DNA of 35,135 nucleotides from RGIG426 sp045598065 (lineage in GTDB: Bacteria > Bacillota > Clostridia > Oscillospirales > Acutalibacteraceae). The notes under the pieces were generated by a model. The model was not told the DNA's origin and did not search any database. It was given only the letters and a program-made list of their open reading frames with translations. Both the position numbers and the translations under genes were made by a program. The stretch covers positions 1-35,135 of the forward strand of contig JAZLLJ010000083.1 in assembly GCA_045598065.1 (NCBI GenBank). The letters run 5' to 3'. Shown here one piece after another: positions 1-8,393 of this stretch (positions are counted from its first letter, which is position 1; the number at the start of each line of letters is the position of its first letter).

Positions 1-3
1 CCG

Positions 4-79
4 TGGTGCCTCCGATCGGAATCGAACCAATGACACGGGGATTTTCAGTCCCCTGCTCTACCAACTGAGCTACAGAGGC
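4..79 (-). tRNA. tRNA-Phe (anticodon GAA)
   Basis: Read on the minus strand this folds as a complete 76-base tRNA. The acceptor stem is GCCTCTG with CGGAGGC, the D-arm GCTCAGTTGGTAGAGC, and the anticodon loop CTGAAAA is closed by GGGGA/TCCCC. The T-loop is TTCGATT and the CCA end is encoded. Anticodon GAA reads Phe codons. It is the last of three tandem tRNAs that share one promoter at 287-315. Confidence 0.97.
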
Positions 80-84
80 AAATA

Positions 85-161
85 TGGCGACCCGGAACGG
101 GATCGAACCGTCGACCTCTAGCGTGACAGGCTAGCGTTCTAACCAGCTGAACTACCGGGCC
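85..161 (-). tRNA. tRNA-Asp (anticodon GTC)
   Basis: A complete 77-base tRNA on the minus strand, starting GGCCCGG and ending CCGGGTC-G-CCA. The anticodon loop CTGTCAC is closed by CTAGC/GCTAG and gives anticodon GTC (Asp). The T-loop is TTCGATC and CCA is encoded. Only 5 bases separate it from tRNA-Phe and 16 from tRNA-Val, so the three are probably cut from one precursor. Confidence 0.97.
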
Positions 162-177
162 ATATTGCGAAAAGAAA

Positions 178-254
178 TGGTGGGAACAACAGGGCTCGAA
201 CCTGTGACCCCCTGCTTGTAAGGCAGGTGCTCTAACCAGCTGAGCTATGCTCCC
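178..254 (-). tRNA. tRNA-Val (anticodon TAC)
   Basis: A complete 77-base tRNA on the minus strand. The acceptor stem is GGGAGCA with TGTTCCC, the anticodon loop CTTACAA is closed by CCTGC/GCAGG, the T-loop is TTCGAGC and CCA is encoded. It is the first tRNA of the cluster; the mature 5' end lies about 26 bases after the predicted transcription start. Confidence 0.97.
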
Positions 255-286
255 TCATCGAGCCGCTTTCGTTCGCGACGGTGACT

Positions 287-315
287 ATCATACTATATCC
301 CGCCGCAAATGTCAA
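287..315 (-). promoter_or_regulatory. Promoter of the tRNA Val-Asp-Phe cluster
   Basis: On the minus strand there is TTGACA (310-315), a 17-base spacer and TATGAT (287-292), a near-consensus housekeeping sigma promoter. It points into the tRNA cluster and lies within the 86-base gap after hslO. No hairpin terminator is visible between hslO and this promoter, so some read-through from hslO is possible. Confidence 0.85.
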
Positions 316-340
316 GAGAATTTTCCGATTTTTTCAAAAA

Positions 341-1237
341 TTATTTTTCCGCTTCATTCTCGGCGATTTTCGCGTTTACGGCCGCCGTCAACTCCGCCTC
401 GGAAAACGAATACGTTGTGCCGCAAAAATCGCAGGTCACTTCCACCAGCCCCTGTTCGTTCGCCAAATCCTCACGGTCTTCTTTTGGCAACGTGGCGACC
501 GCCGCCACCACACGCTCACGCGAGCAGGTGCAACGGTATTCCGGCTCATAGGTGTCCACGATATCGTATTCAAACCCGTCGAGAACACGGTCAATCATTG
601 ACTTTACGTCGCCGTCTTGCATCATTTCGGTGACTTGCGGCAGGTTTTGGATATTCTTTTCGATTTTATCTACCACGTCGTTCGGACAAAACGGCAACAA
701 CTGCAACAAAAAGCCGCCGGCGACTTTAACGGTCAAATCGGGGTTGACGAGCACACCGAGAGCGCACGCGGTCGGCACTTGCTCGGACATCGCATAGTAA
801 GAGGTTACGTCCTCCGCCACTTCGCCGGAAACCAGCGGCACACAGCCCACGTAAGGCTCGCCGCCAAAACTCGACCGCGCCACTGACAGTTGACCGTTCA
901 CGCCGAGAGCACCGCTCACATCCAGTTTGCCGTTCGGTTTCAGCGGAATTTCCACCACCGGGTTGTCGATCATCCCTCGTACGTTGCCGCGACCGTCCGC
1001 CACCGCCGTTACACGGCCGGCAGGACCGCCGCCTTCAATACGCAGAGTGACAGTATCTTCGGTATTTTTGAGCATCACGCCCATCATAGCGGCGGCAGTC
1101 AGCGTTCTGCCGAGCGCCGCCGTTGTCACCGCCGAGGTTTTATGAAGTTGTTCCGCTTTCGCCACGATATCGGTAGAGTCCAGTCCCATCACCATCAACG
1201 TGGCATCGGTCGTTAAACAACGAATACATTTTCCCAT
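341..1237 (-). CDS. hslO: Hsp33 redox-regulated chaperonin
   Basis: Hsp33 is a cytoplasmic holdase chaperone switched on by oxidation; under reducing conditions four cysteines hold zinc. The expected C-terminal switch is present as C236-T-C238 and C269-D-F-C272, and the N-terminal domain has family-like stretches such as GGGPAGRVTAVADG. Length (298 aa) is normal. The open frame extends to a GTG at 1246, but ACGGAG sits 8 bases before the ATG at 1237 and overlaps the GTG, so 1237 is the better start. It is the last gene of the tyrS - methyltransferase - hslO operon; the gap to the methyltransferase stop is 5 bases. Confidence 0.95.
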   Translation of the reverse strand: MGKCIRCLTTDATLMVMGLDSTDIVAKAEQLHKTSAVTTAALGRTLTAAAMMGVMLKNTEDTVTLRIEGGGPAGRVTAVADGRGNVRGMIDNPVVEIPLKPNGKLDVSGALGVNGQLSVARSSFGGEPYVGCVPLVSGEVAEDVTSYYAMSEQVPTACALGVLVNPDLTVKVAGGFLLQLLPFCPNDVVDKIEKNIQNLPQVTEMMQDGDVKSMIDRVLDGFEYDIVDTYEPEYRCTCSRERVVAAVATLPKEDREDLANEQGLVEVTCDFCGTTYSFSEAELTAAVNAKIAENEAEK

Positions 1238-1242
1238 CGGTC

Positions 1243-2013
1243 TCACTCCGTAAATTCATTTGCCGGACGGCAATTTTTTGCCACCAACATCCATCGCTCG
1301 CAGTCGGCGGCAGGCTCGTCAAACGTCCCATCCGCAAACACGGCGCACAGTTCAAAATCCGCTTTTTCGAGGATTTGCTTTATCGTTTTGAGCGTATATG
1401 CTCGCTCACGCACAAAATCCGACGTGCGAACATAGCATCCGTCCGCCTGTTCTTCAAAAAAATCCAGTTGCATATCCACCGTACCGGTTTTTTCGGTGTA
1501 AAGGTTTTGCCAATTACATACAAGACCGTCCGTTTCGAGCACAAAATCGTGATTTCCCAATATTTCCCGGTGTTTATACGGTGTGTTCATATCAAAAAGC
1601 GCCAATCCACCGGGCGCAACAAATAAACGCAAGCGGTCGAAAACCGCCTGTAAATCCGCGGTTTTCAGAAGGTGGTTGAGACTGTCTTGCAAGCAAACGG
1701 CGCCGTCCACCGTATCGCGTAAGTCGAGCGCGCGCATATCTTGTTTGAGAAGCAGCACTTCCGGTGTAAAGCCAGAAACCTTGTCAGCGACTTCAGCAAG
1801 CATTTCCTCCGAGCCGTCCACACCGGTCATATCAAACCCCCGTTTGGCGAGTGCTTTGGTTATTTCCCCCGTGCCGCACGCCAAATCAAGCACCGAATGC
1901 GGCGTGTTCCCAAAACGCGCAAACAGCGCGAGCAGATAGTCTGCCCGCGCTTCAAAGTCGGTTTGCGGCATCAGCCGGTCGTAATACGCCGAAAGCGTCT
2001 GATACTCGTTCAT
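1243..2013 (-). CDS. Class I SAM-dependent methyltransferase
   Basis: A 256-aa cytoplasmic methyltransferase with a Rossmann-type SAM site. Motif I is VLDLACGTGE at residues 41-50, followed by the acidic ribose-binding position in MTGVDGSEEM near residue 66 and a motif-IV-like segment after the conserved glycines (VCLQDSLNHL). The C-terminal third resembles small-molecule methyltransferases, but the substrate cannot be read from sequence. It starts 3 bases after the tyrS stop, with only a weak AAGG-type ribosome binding site, so translational coupling to tyrS is likely. Downstream is hslO. Confidence 0.88.
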   Translation of the reverse strand: MNEYQTLSAYYDRLMPQTDFEARADYLLALFARFGNTPHSVLDLACGTGEITKALAKRGFDMTGVDGSEEMLAEVADKVSGFTPEVLLLKQDMRALDLRDTVDGAVCLQDSLNHLLKTADLQAVFDRLRLFVAPGGLALFDMNTPYKHREILGNHDFVLETDGLVCNWQNLYTEKTGTVDMQLDFFEEQADGCYVRTSDFVRERAYTLKTIKQILEKADFELCAVFADGTFDEPAADCERWMLVAKNCRPANEFTE

Positions 2014-2016
2014 CGT

Positions 2017-3246
2017 TTACAACAGTGCCTTATGGAAGGTCTTTTTGCCTTTTTTGATCACCACGTAGCCTTTGTCGAACGCGGCTTTGGCGATCATCCC
2101 GTTCACGTCGGTAATTTTCTCGTCATCCACGGTCAAACCGCCTTGCTGAATGAGGCGGCGTGCTTCACCGCGAGACGGGGTAAGGCCGGTAGCCATCAGC
2201 AAGTCAATCGCACCGATGCCGTCCTCTCCCACCGCGTCGGCAGGCAACTGCGTAGACGGCATATTCTCGGACACGCCGCCGGCAGAGAACACCGCGCGTG
2301 CAGCCTCCAGCGCTTTATTCGCCTCATCGTCACCGTGCACGAGCGCGGTCACTTCGTTGGCGAGTTTTTCTTTCATCGCGTTGATGTTACAATCCGGCGC
2401 GTGCATCGCGGACTCAATCTCCTCCACCGGCAGGAACGTGAGCAGTTTTAAGCAGCGCTCCACGTCGGCATCGTTGATGTTGCGCCAATATTGGAAGAAA
2501 TCGTACGGCGAAGTTTTCTCAGCATTCAGCCACACCGCTCCTTTTTCGGTTTTACCCATTTTTTTGCCTTCGGAGGTGGTGAGCAGCGTGAAGGTCATCG
2601 CCTGCACCTCATGGCCGAGTTTGCGGCGGCACAGTTCCACACCGGCAATCATATTCGACCACTGGTCATCGCCGCCCATTTCCATCGTGCAGTTGTAATC
2701 TTCGTGGAGCCGCAGGAAATCGTAGCCCTGCATCAGCATATAGTTGAATTCAAGGAAGCTCAAACCGCGCTCCATACGCGCTTTGAAACATTCGGCAGCG
2801 AGCATACGGTTGACGGTAAAATGTACGCCCACGTCGCGCAAAAACTCGATGTAGTTGAGGTTGCGCAGCCAGTCACCGTTGTTCACCATCAGCGCTTTTC
2901 CGTCGGAAAAATCGAGGAAACGGGACATTTGCTTTTTGAAGCAGTCCACGTGGTAGTTGATGGTATCCACCGTCATCATTTTGCGCATATCCGACTTGCC
3001 GCTCGGGTCACCCACCATCGCGGTGCCGCCGCCTAAAAGCGCAATTGGACGGTGGCCGGCGCGCTGCAAATGCGCCATGACCATCAGTTGCACAAAGTGA
3101 CCGACGTGCAGGCTGTCTGCCGTGGGATCAAAGCCGATATAAAATGTCACGGGTTTGTCGCCGCCAAGCGCCTCACGAATCTTTTCTTCGTTGGTCGTTT
3201 GGGCAATCATACCGCGTGCTTTCAGTTCGTCATAAACATTTTTCAT
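2017..3246 (-). CDS. tyrS: Tyrosine--tRNA ligase
   Basis: Charges tRNA-Tyr in the cytoplasm. The class I signatures are clear: YIGFDPTADSLHVGH (HIGH-type motif HVGH at residues 47-50) and KKMGKTEKG (KMSKS-type motif at 229-233), with the tyrosine-binding region MQGYDF and GGDDQWSN between them. The C-terminus carries an S4-like RNA-binding domain (SRGEARRLIQQGGLTVDD). The frame continues upstream to 3306, but GGAGG lies 9 bases before the ATG at 3246, giving a normal 409-aa protein. I see no T-box leader: the mRNA leader from the promoter at 3278-3306 is only about 25 bases. First gene of an operon with a methyltransferase and hslO. Confidence 0.97.
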   Translation of the reverse strand: MKNVYDELKARGMIAQTTNEEKIREALGGDKPVTFYIGFDPTADSLHVGHFVQLMVMAHLQRAGHRPIALLGGGTAMVGDPSGKSDMRKMMTVDTINYHVDCFKKQMSRFLDFSDGKALMVNNGDWLRNLNYIEFLRDVGVHFTVNRMLAAECFKARMERGLSFLEFNYMLMQGYDFLRLHEDYNCTMEMGGDDQWSNMIAGVELCRRKLGHEVQAMTFTLLTTSEGKKMGKTEKGAVWLNAEKTSPYDFFQYWRNINDADVERCLKLLTFLPVEEIESAMHAPDCNINAMKEKLANEVTALVHGDDEANKALEAARAVFSAGGVSENMPSTQLPADAVGEDGIGAIDLLMATGLTPSRGEARRLIQQGGLTVDDEKITDVNGMIAKAAFDKGYVVIKKGKKTFHKALL

Positions 3247-3277
3247 AACCGTTTGCCTCCAAATATTCATCTTTGAC

Positions 3278-3306
3278 AGTAAACCACATTTTACGAATTT
3301 TGTCAA
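3278..3306 (-). promoter_or_regulatory. Promoter of tyrS operon
   Basis: On the minus strand TTGACA (3301-3306), a 17-base spacer and TTTACT (3278-3283). It drives tyrS and stands back to back with the plus-strand promoter at 3325-3353. Confidence 0.8.
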
Positions 3307-3324
3307 GCATTTTCCCCGTCCCTA

Positions 3325-3353
3325 TTGCTTTTTCCGCGAAAATGATATATAGT
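3325..3353 (+). promoter_or_regulatory. Promoter of the 3392 gene
   Basis: TTGCTT (3325-3330), a 17-base spacer and TATAGT (3348-3353) on the plus strand, about 38 bases before the start codon at 3392. AAGGAG lies 7 bases before that ATG. The promoter is divergent from that of tyrS, 18 bases away. Confidence 0.7.
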
Positions 3354-3391
3354 AGAAACGTTCTGAATTTTTTATTTTAAGGAGTCGTAAG

Positions 3392-5521
3392 ATGATGACC
3401 AAAACCCGAAGAATTTCTAAGACTGCCATCGCTGTTTTAACGGTGCTGTTTTTGCTTCTTTCGCTTATTCCGTTTTATATTTGCTCTGTCCCTGCCGCCG
3501 CCCAAACGTATGACGGCCGCGAACGGCGCGGTTGCTGGTGGTGGTATATGACGGACGCCTCCGACAAGGACACGCGCGAGGAATATTTGACGTTGATGGA
3601 GCAAACCGGCATCACAGAGGTATATCTCGAAGCCTACGATCGCCTGTGGGAGCCGGCTTATCACGATTCCATCCACACCTTTGTTGAAGCCGCCAAAGCC
3701 CACGGAATGCGTGTCTCGGTCATTATGGACGATCCGGATATGGTCAAAGATGCCGACAAATCCATGCGCTATATGATCAAATTGCGCGACGGCTTCAAAA
3801 CGTATAAAGAATCCTATCCCGATGACGATCTCTACGGGATTCATTTTGACGTGGAGCCGGGCGGTTACAATACCGCGATGCTCCAAAAATACTGCGATAA
3901 CCTGGTGGCAAACGCTTGGACGTATCTTATCGACGAAGGCATCTACGTGGAATTCGACGTCAACCCTGCATGGAGCGGTTGCGGCGGCGTAGTGTATAAC
4001 GGTGAGACCGGGTTTTATAACGCAATTTGCAGTGTGATTGCCAACGGCAAAGGCACGTTGTCGCTTATGTCCTACCGTACAACCGTTGACAACATCCTGT
4101 ACCGTGCCAACGAAGCCGGCGCGGTGGACGCTGCTATTGCCCACAACGCGGATTTTACCTACGGTATCGAAACGGGCGACTCCGGCGAGGGCGACAGCGT
4201 TGATATCCATAATAAGGACAAAGCCACGCTTTGCTCGCTTATTGACGGAGTTTCCGCCGATATTCAATCTCACAACTACGTGGTAGACGCCGGTATCGCC
4301 ATTCACCACGCTCGCGCATTGGCAAAACTTTCCGGAACACTCCCCACCACCGTTACTTATAAAAATACCGGTGTTACGGTCACACGTCCGTCCTACACCA
4401 CTTCCCCCACACAATCGACAGATGTTTCCGAACTCCTCGAAAAAACCACCCTGTTTCAATCGGAAGAATTCAAAACCGTTTCTATCAGCAATTACTACGG
4501 TGTGCTCAATGACACCGCCATTGACACGGCGATTCGCGACGATATCACCAAAAACGGTGTGATTGAAGGCGACGAATACTATGAGATTATCACCAACGCC
4601 TTTGTGACCGGAAAAAGCGGCTATTCTGTTGCCGGATTTTTCACCGACGGTTGCGAATTCTGGGGCAGTGACACTATCGCCGACTGTTCCGTTATCGGCA
4701 CGGAAATGGATTTGACCGCCCAACGGTGCACCGCCAAAGCCACCGATAAAAAAGGTGTGTTGCTGGCGCCGCAAATGAACGCAACTTCCACACAACTGGC
4801 GTTTTTCAGCGATGCCAACGGTTACAGCGACCGCGTCAACATCAAAAGCATCGAAATCAACGTCTATCGCTATAAGGACGGTGTAACCCCGGCAATCGTA
4901 ACAACGGTTGCGGCAACAACAGCACCGACCACCGCCGCGACCACGCTGTCTACAACCGCCGCAGAGGCAGTTACTACCACTGCCGAGGCAACCGAAGGCA
5001 CCGAAAAAAAAGGGTTGTCGGATAAGCTGATTGACTGGTTCAAAAAGACGTTCAGTTGGATGAGCAAAGAACTGCTCGTCTTCCTCATCTCGATGGTTCC
5101 CATTCTTGAATGTCGCGGCGGATTACTTGCGGCGGCAGGATTGGGGGTAAACATCTTTACCGCCATTCCCCTATGCGTCATCGGCAACCTGATTCCTGTG
5201 CCGTTTATTTTGTGGTTTATTACTCCCATTTTCAACTGGATGAAGAAAACAAGACTGTTCCGCGGTCTTGTGGAAAAGATTGAAAAGAGAGCCGAGGGTA
5301 AAACCGACAAATTTGAAAAAGGTGCGTTTTGGGCACTCGTCTTGTTTGTGGGTATTCCGCTTCCCGGCACCGGCGCATGGACCGGCTCGCTCATCGCCTC
5401 GATGCTCAATATGAAATTCAAAAAAGCATTTCCTGCCGTTATCATCGGCGTGCTTTTAGCCACCGTGATTATGTCCGCACTCTCCTACGGCCTGTTCGGT
5501 GCGATTGCGGCGCTTTTTTAA
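3392..5521 (+). CDS. Secreted glycosidase-like domain fused to small-multidrug-export-type membrane domain
   Basis: A 709-aa protein with three parts. Residues 10-38 form a signal peptide or anchor. Residues about 45-330 look like a TIM-barrel glycoside-hydrolase-like domain (RRGCWWWYMTDAS near the start; DLYGIHFDVEP with D153 and E155 as candidate catalytic acids). A further extracellular region reaches residue 500, then a Thr/Ala-rich linker (about 503-540). The last 160 residues match the small multidrug export family (COG2426/Sm_multidrug_ex): PILECRGGLLAAAGLG, a GNLIPVPFILWF helix and VGIPLPGTGAWTGSL. That membrane domain is normally a stand-alone protein of about this length. The reading frame is uninterrupted, so the fusion looks genuine. 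The sugar substrate and the transported compound are unknown. Confidence 0.75.
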   Translation: MMTKTRRISKTAIAVLTVLFLLLSLIPFYICSVPAAAQTYDGRERRGCWWWYMTDASDKDTREEYLTLMEQTGITEVYLEAYDRLWEPAYHDSIHTFVEAAKAHGMRVSVIMDDPDMVKDADKSMRYMIKLRDGFKTYKESYPDDDLYGIHFDVEPGGYNTAMLQKYCDNLVANAWTYLIDEGIYVEFDVNPAWSGCGGVVYNGETGFYNAICSVIANGKGTLSLMSYRTTVDNILYRANEAGAVDAAIAHNADFTYGIETGDSGEGDSVDIHNKDKATLCSLIDGVSADIQSHNYVVDAGIAIHHARALAKLSGTLPTTVTYKNTGVTVTRPSYTTSPTQSTDVSELLEKTTLFQSEEFKTVSISNYYGVLNDTAIDTAIRDDITKNGVIEGDEYYEIITNAFVTGKSGYSVAGFFTDGCEFWGSDTIADCSVIGTEMDLTAQRCTAKATDKKGVLLAPQMNATSTQLAFFSDANGYSDRVNIKSIEINVYRYKDGVTPAIVTTVAATTAPTTAATTLSTTAAEAVTTTAEATEGTEKKGLSDKLIDWFKKTFSWMSKELLVFLISMVPILECRGGLLAAAGLGVNIFTAIPLCVIGNLIPVPFILWFITPIFNWMKKTRLFRGLVEKIEKRAEGKTDKFEKGAFWALVLFVGIPLPGTGAWTGSLIASMLNMKFKKAFPAVIIGVLLATVIMSALSYGLFGAIAALF

Positions 5522-5529
5522 GGAAAAGA

Positions 5530-5555
5530 GTGCAAAAACGCTTGTATTTTTGCAC
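5530..5555 (+). promoter_or_regulatory. 9-bp inverted repeat overlapping the metG promoter
   Basis: GTGCAAAAA (5530-5538) and TTTTTGCAC (5547-5555) form a perfect 9-bp inverted repeat with an 8-base loop. It covers the -35 box of the metG promoter. No T-run follows, so it is a poor terminator; an operator or a weak terminator of the preceding gene are both possible. Confidence 0.4.
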
Positions 5556-5570
5556 GAAAAATGGTAAAAT
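5542..5570 (+). promoter_or_regulatory. Promoter of metG-tatD
   Basis: TTGTAT (5542-5547), 17-base spacer, TAAAAT (5565-5570), placed 41 bases before the metG ATG. AGGAGG precedes the start codon. Confidence 0.65.
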
Positions 5571-5610
5571 ATAGTGTAATAACAAATTACCCGAAAAGGA
5601 GGTCTGCTGT

Positions 5611-7554
5611 ATGAGCAAACCTAAGTTTTATATCACCACCGCCATCGCCTATGCGTCGCGCAAACCCCACATCGGCAACGCCTACGACATCGTGCTTGCC
5701 GACTGGATTGCTCGGTATAAACGTCTGCGCGGCTACGACGTGCGCTTTTTGACCGGTTCGGACGAACACGGCCAGAAAATCCAACGCGAGGCGGAGGCCG
5801 CCGGCATCACACCACAAAAATATGTGGACGGTGTTGCTTCCCAAATCAAGGGCGTGTGGGATAGCCTCAACGTCACTTACGACCGCTTTATTCGCACCAC
5901 CGACGAGGACCACGAAAAAGCGGTGCAAGGCATCTTTAAGAAACTCTATGACCAAGGCGACATCTATAAGAGCGAGTACGAGGGCAAATACTGTGTCGAG
6001 TGCGAGGCGTTCTTTACGAACTCCCAACTCGTGGACGGCAAATGTCCCGACTGCGGTCGTGACGTCCACGATGCGAAAGAAGAAGCCTACTTCCTCAAAC
6101 TGTCCAAATATCAGGACAAACTGATGGAGTATTACGACCAAAACCCCGACTTTTTCCAGCCGGCTTCCCGCAAAGCGGAAATGGTCAACAACTTCCTGAA
6201 ACCCGGACTGCAAGACCTCTGCGTGTCTCGCTCTACCTTTACGTGGGGCGTGCCGGTGCCGTTTGACGAGAAACACGTCACCTACGTATGGCTGGACGCG
6301 TTGTCCAACTACATCACCGGTTGCGGCTACAACCCGGACGGGAGCGATCCGCTGTTCGACAAATACTGGCCGGCGGATTTGCACGTCATCGGCAAAGACA
6401 TCGTCCGCTTCCACACCATCTACTGGCCCATCGAACTGATGGCGCTCGGGCTTCCGCTTCCGAAACAGGTGCTCGGTCACCCGTGGCTTCTGTTCGGCGA
6501 AGAAAAAATGAGCAAATCCCGCGGCAACGTGCTGTATGCCGACGATATGGTCAAACGCTTCGGCACGGATGCGGTGCGCTACTATATGCTCGCCGAAATC
6601 CCCTTTGCGCAAGACGGCTCTATCACCTATGACAGTTTTATCGAGCGCTACAATAACGACCTTGCGAACACTTTGGGCAACCTCGTCAACCGCACCATAG
6701 CGATGGCGAACAAGTATTTTGACGGCAAGGTAACAAAACCTGCCGCCGCGACCGATGCGACCGACAAAGACCTTGCGGCGTGTGCCGCCGCAACGGTGGA
6801 AAAATGCACCGCTTCGATGGAATCGTATCACAACGCGGATGCGGCGGCAACCGTGATGGAATTCGCTCGCCGCCTCAACAAATATATCGACGAGACCGCC
6901 CCGTGGGTGCTCGCTAAATCCGAAGGAACCAAAGCCCGCCTCAACGACGTGCTGTATAACCTGCTCGACGGCATTCGCCTTTTGGCCATTCTCCTCAAAC
7001 CCTTTACGCCGGACACTTCCGCTTCTATCTTCGCCCAGTTGCAGGCGGACGAAGCGGCGCTCGGCGATTGGGACAAACTGACCTTTGCGCTGGCGGACGG
7101 TTACGCCGTCGGCGAGGGCAAACCGCTCTTTGCCCGCCTTGACGAGAAGAAAATCCTTGAAGAAGTCGCCGCCGAACGTGCCGCCAAAGCCGCCGCGGAA
7201 GCGAAACCGGAAGGTGTGGCATTTTTGCCGGAGATTACGATTGACGAATTCGCCAAAATCGACCTGCGCGTGGCGAAAATTACCGCGTGCGAGCCGGTGA
7301 AAAAGGCGAAAAAGCTCTTGAAACTGACGTTAGATGACGGCAGCGGCAAAGATCGCACCGTCGCGTCCGGTATTGCGCTTTGGTACAAACCGGAAGACCT
7401 CATCGGTCACAACATCGTTCTGGTCGCGAACCTCAAACCCGCTACGCTCTGCGGTGTCGAAAGCGCCGGTATGATTTTGGCAGCGGATGCAGGCGAAAAC
7501 GACGTGCAGGTGCTGTTTGTGGACAACGTGAAGCCCGGCTCAAAGGTGCGCTGA
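5611..7554 (+). CDS. metG: Methionine--tRNA ligase
   Basis: Charges tRNA-Met and initiator tRNA in the cytoplasm. The 647-aa protein has the class I HIGH-type motif as KPHIGNAY (residues 18-25), a zinc-binding insert with C128/C131 and C145/C148 (CVEC, CPDC), and KMSKS at 299-303. The last about 110 residues, from ITIDEFAKIDLRVAKI, are the EMAP-II/Trbp-like tRNA-binding domain that dimerises the enzyme, joined by an Ala/Lys-rich linker. AGGAGG before the ATG at 5611 fixes the start. The stop is one base before the tatD ATG, so the two genes form one operon. Confidence 0.98.
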   Translation: MSKPKFYITTAIAYASRKPHIGNAYDIVLADWIARYKRLRGYDVRFLTGSDEHGQKIQREAEAAGITPQKYVDGVASQIKGVWDSLNVTYDRFIRTTDEDHEKAVQGIFKKLYDQGDIYKSEYEGKYCVECEAFFTNSQLVDGKCPDCGRDVHDAKEEAYFLKLSKYQDKLMEYYDQNPDFFQPASRKAEMVNNFLKPGLQDLCVSRSTFTWGVPVPFDEKHVTYVWLDALSNYITGCGYNPDGSDPLFDKYWPADLHVIGKDIVRFHTIYWPIELMALGLPLPKQVLGHPWLLFGEEKMSKSRGNVLYADDMVKRFGTDAVRYYMLAEIPFAQDGSITYDSFIERYNNDLANTLGNLVNRTIAMANKYFDGKVTKPAAATDATDKDLAACAAATVEKCTASMESYHNADAAATVMEFARRLNKYIDETAPWVLAKSEGTKARLNDVLYNLLDGIRLLAILLKPFTPDTSASIFAQLQADEAALGDWDKLTFALADGYAVGEGKPLFARLDEKKILEEVAAERAAKAAAEAKPEGVAFLPEITIDEFAKIDLRVAKITACEPVKKAKKLLKLTLDDGSGKDRTVASGIALWYKPEDLIGHNIVLVANLKPATLCGVESAGMILAADAGENDVQVLFVDNVKPGSKVR

Positions 7555-7555
7555 G

Positions 7556-8332
7556 ATGTCTATTTTTGACACGCACGCCCATTATGATGACCACGCCTTC
7601 GACGAGGATAGAAACGCTCTTTTGGCCGCTTTTCCGGCAAACGGCGTGTGCGGTGTTCTGAACGCCGCGGTAGACCTTGCCTCTTGCAAGACTTCCCTCT
7701 CCCTCGCCCACGCATTCCCGTTCATCTATGCCGCCGTCGGCGTTCATCCGAGCGAACTCGACGCACTTACCGATGCGGATTTAGAGCCGACGATGCAGCA
7801 ACTCGCGCGGTTTTACGCGGACGAAAAAGCGGTTGCCATCGGTGAGATCGGGCTTGACTACCACTACGACACCACCCCCCGCGACATACAAAGAAAATGG
7901 TTTGCGAGACAAGTGGAATTGGCGGTGGCACTCGATGCGCCCGTTATCGTCCACGACCGTGAGGCGCACGAAGATACACTCAACATCCTAAAACGCTACA
8001 AGCCGAAAGGCGTGGTGCATTGCTTTTCCGGCAGTGTGGAAACGATGAAAGAAATCGTGTCCCTCGGAATGTATATCGGGCTCGGCGGCGCGACGACATT
8101 CAAGAACGCGGTAAAACCGCTGGAAGTCGCCAAAGCCGTCCCTGCCGACCGACTCCTCCTTGAAACGGATGCGCCGTATATGGCGCCCGTTCCCCTGCGC
8201 GGCAAGCGGTGCGATTCCACGATGATCGCCTATTCCGCGGCAGTTATTGCCGGTGTACGCGGTATCACGGTGGACGAACTGCTTTCAAAAACCGAACAAA
8301 ACGCAAAAGCCGCGTTCCCGAAAATCCGATAA
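7556..8332 (+). CDS. tatD: TatD family metal-dependent hydrolase (DNase)
   Basis: A 258-aa amidohydrolase-fold protein of the TatD/YcfH family, which act as metal-dependent 3'-5' DNases. The metal ligands are visible: FDTHAHYDD near the N-terminus (H7, H9), AIGEIGLDYH with the bridging Glu, IVHDREAHED, VHCFSGS and LLETDAPYMAP. The start lies one base after the metG stop, with AAGGTG a few bases upstream. metG-tatD pairing is common in Bacillota. A strong terminator follows at 8341. Confidence 0.95.
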   Translation: MSIFDTHAHYDDHAFDEDRNALLAAFPANGVCGVLNAAVDLASCKTSLSLAHAFPFIYAAVGVHPSELDALTDADLEPTMQQLARFYADEKAVAIGEIGLDYHYDTTPRDIQRKWFARQVELAVALDAPVIVHDREAHEDTLNILKRYKPKGVVHCFSGSVETMKEIVSLGMYIGLGGATTFKNAVKPLEVAKAVPADRLLLETDAPYMAPVPLRGKRCDSTMIAYSAAVIAGVRGITVDELLSKTEQNAKAAFPKIR

Positions 8333-8340
8333 GACGTAAG

Positions 8341-8375
8341 AAAAAGCGCTGTATCAAACGATACAGCGCTTTTTT
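8341..8375. terminator. Bidirectional intrinsic terminator
   Basis: AGCGCTGTATC and GATACAGCGCT pair around a 4-base AAAC loop, flanked by A5 on the left and T6 on the right. It ends metG-tatD on the plus strand and the ABC transporter operon on the minus strand. Confidence 0.93.
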
Positions 8376-8393
8376 GTTGTGTTTTGTTGTAGT

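Noticed and set aside
3247..3300. T-box or other tRNA-sensing leader before tyrS
   Set aside because: The predicted leader is only about 25 bases, far too short for a T-box, and no T-box sequence is seen.
3437..4795. Long minus-strand open frame (452 codons) opposite the glycosidase/exporter fusion
   Set aside because: It is the antisense of a gene with a promoter, a ribosome binding site and recognisable domains. The translated product has no family pattern.
5587..6831. Minus-strand open frame of 414 codons opposite metG
   Set aside because: metG is unambiguous on the other strand; the antisense product is a His/Arg/Val-rich artefact.
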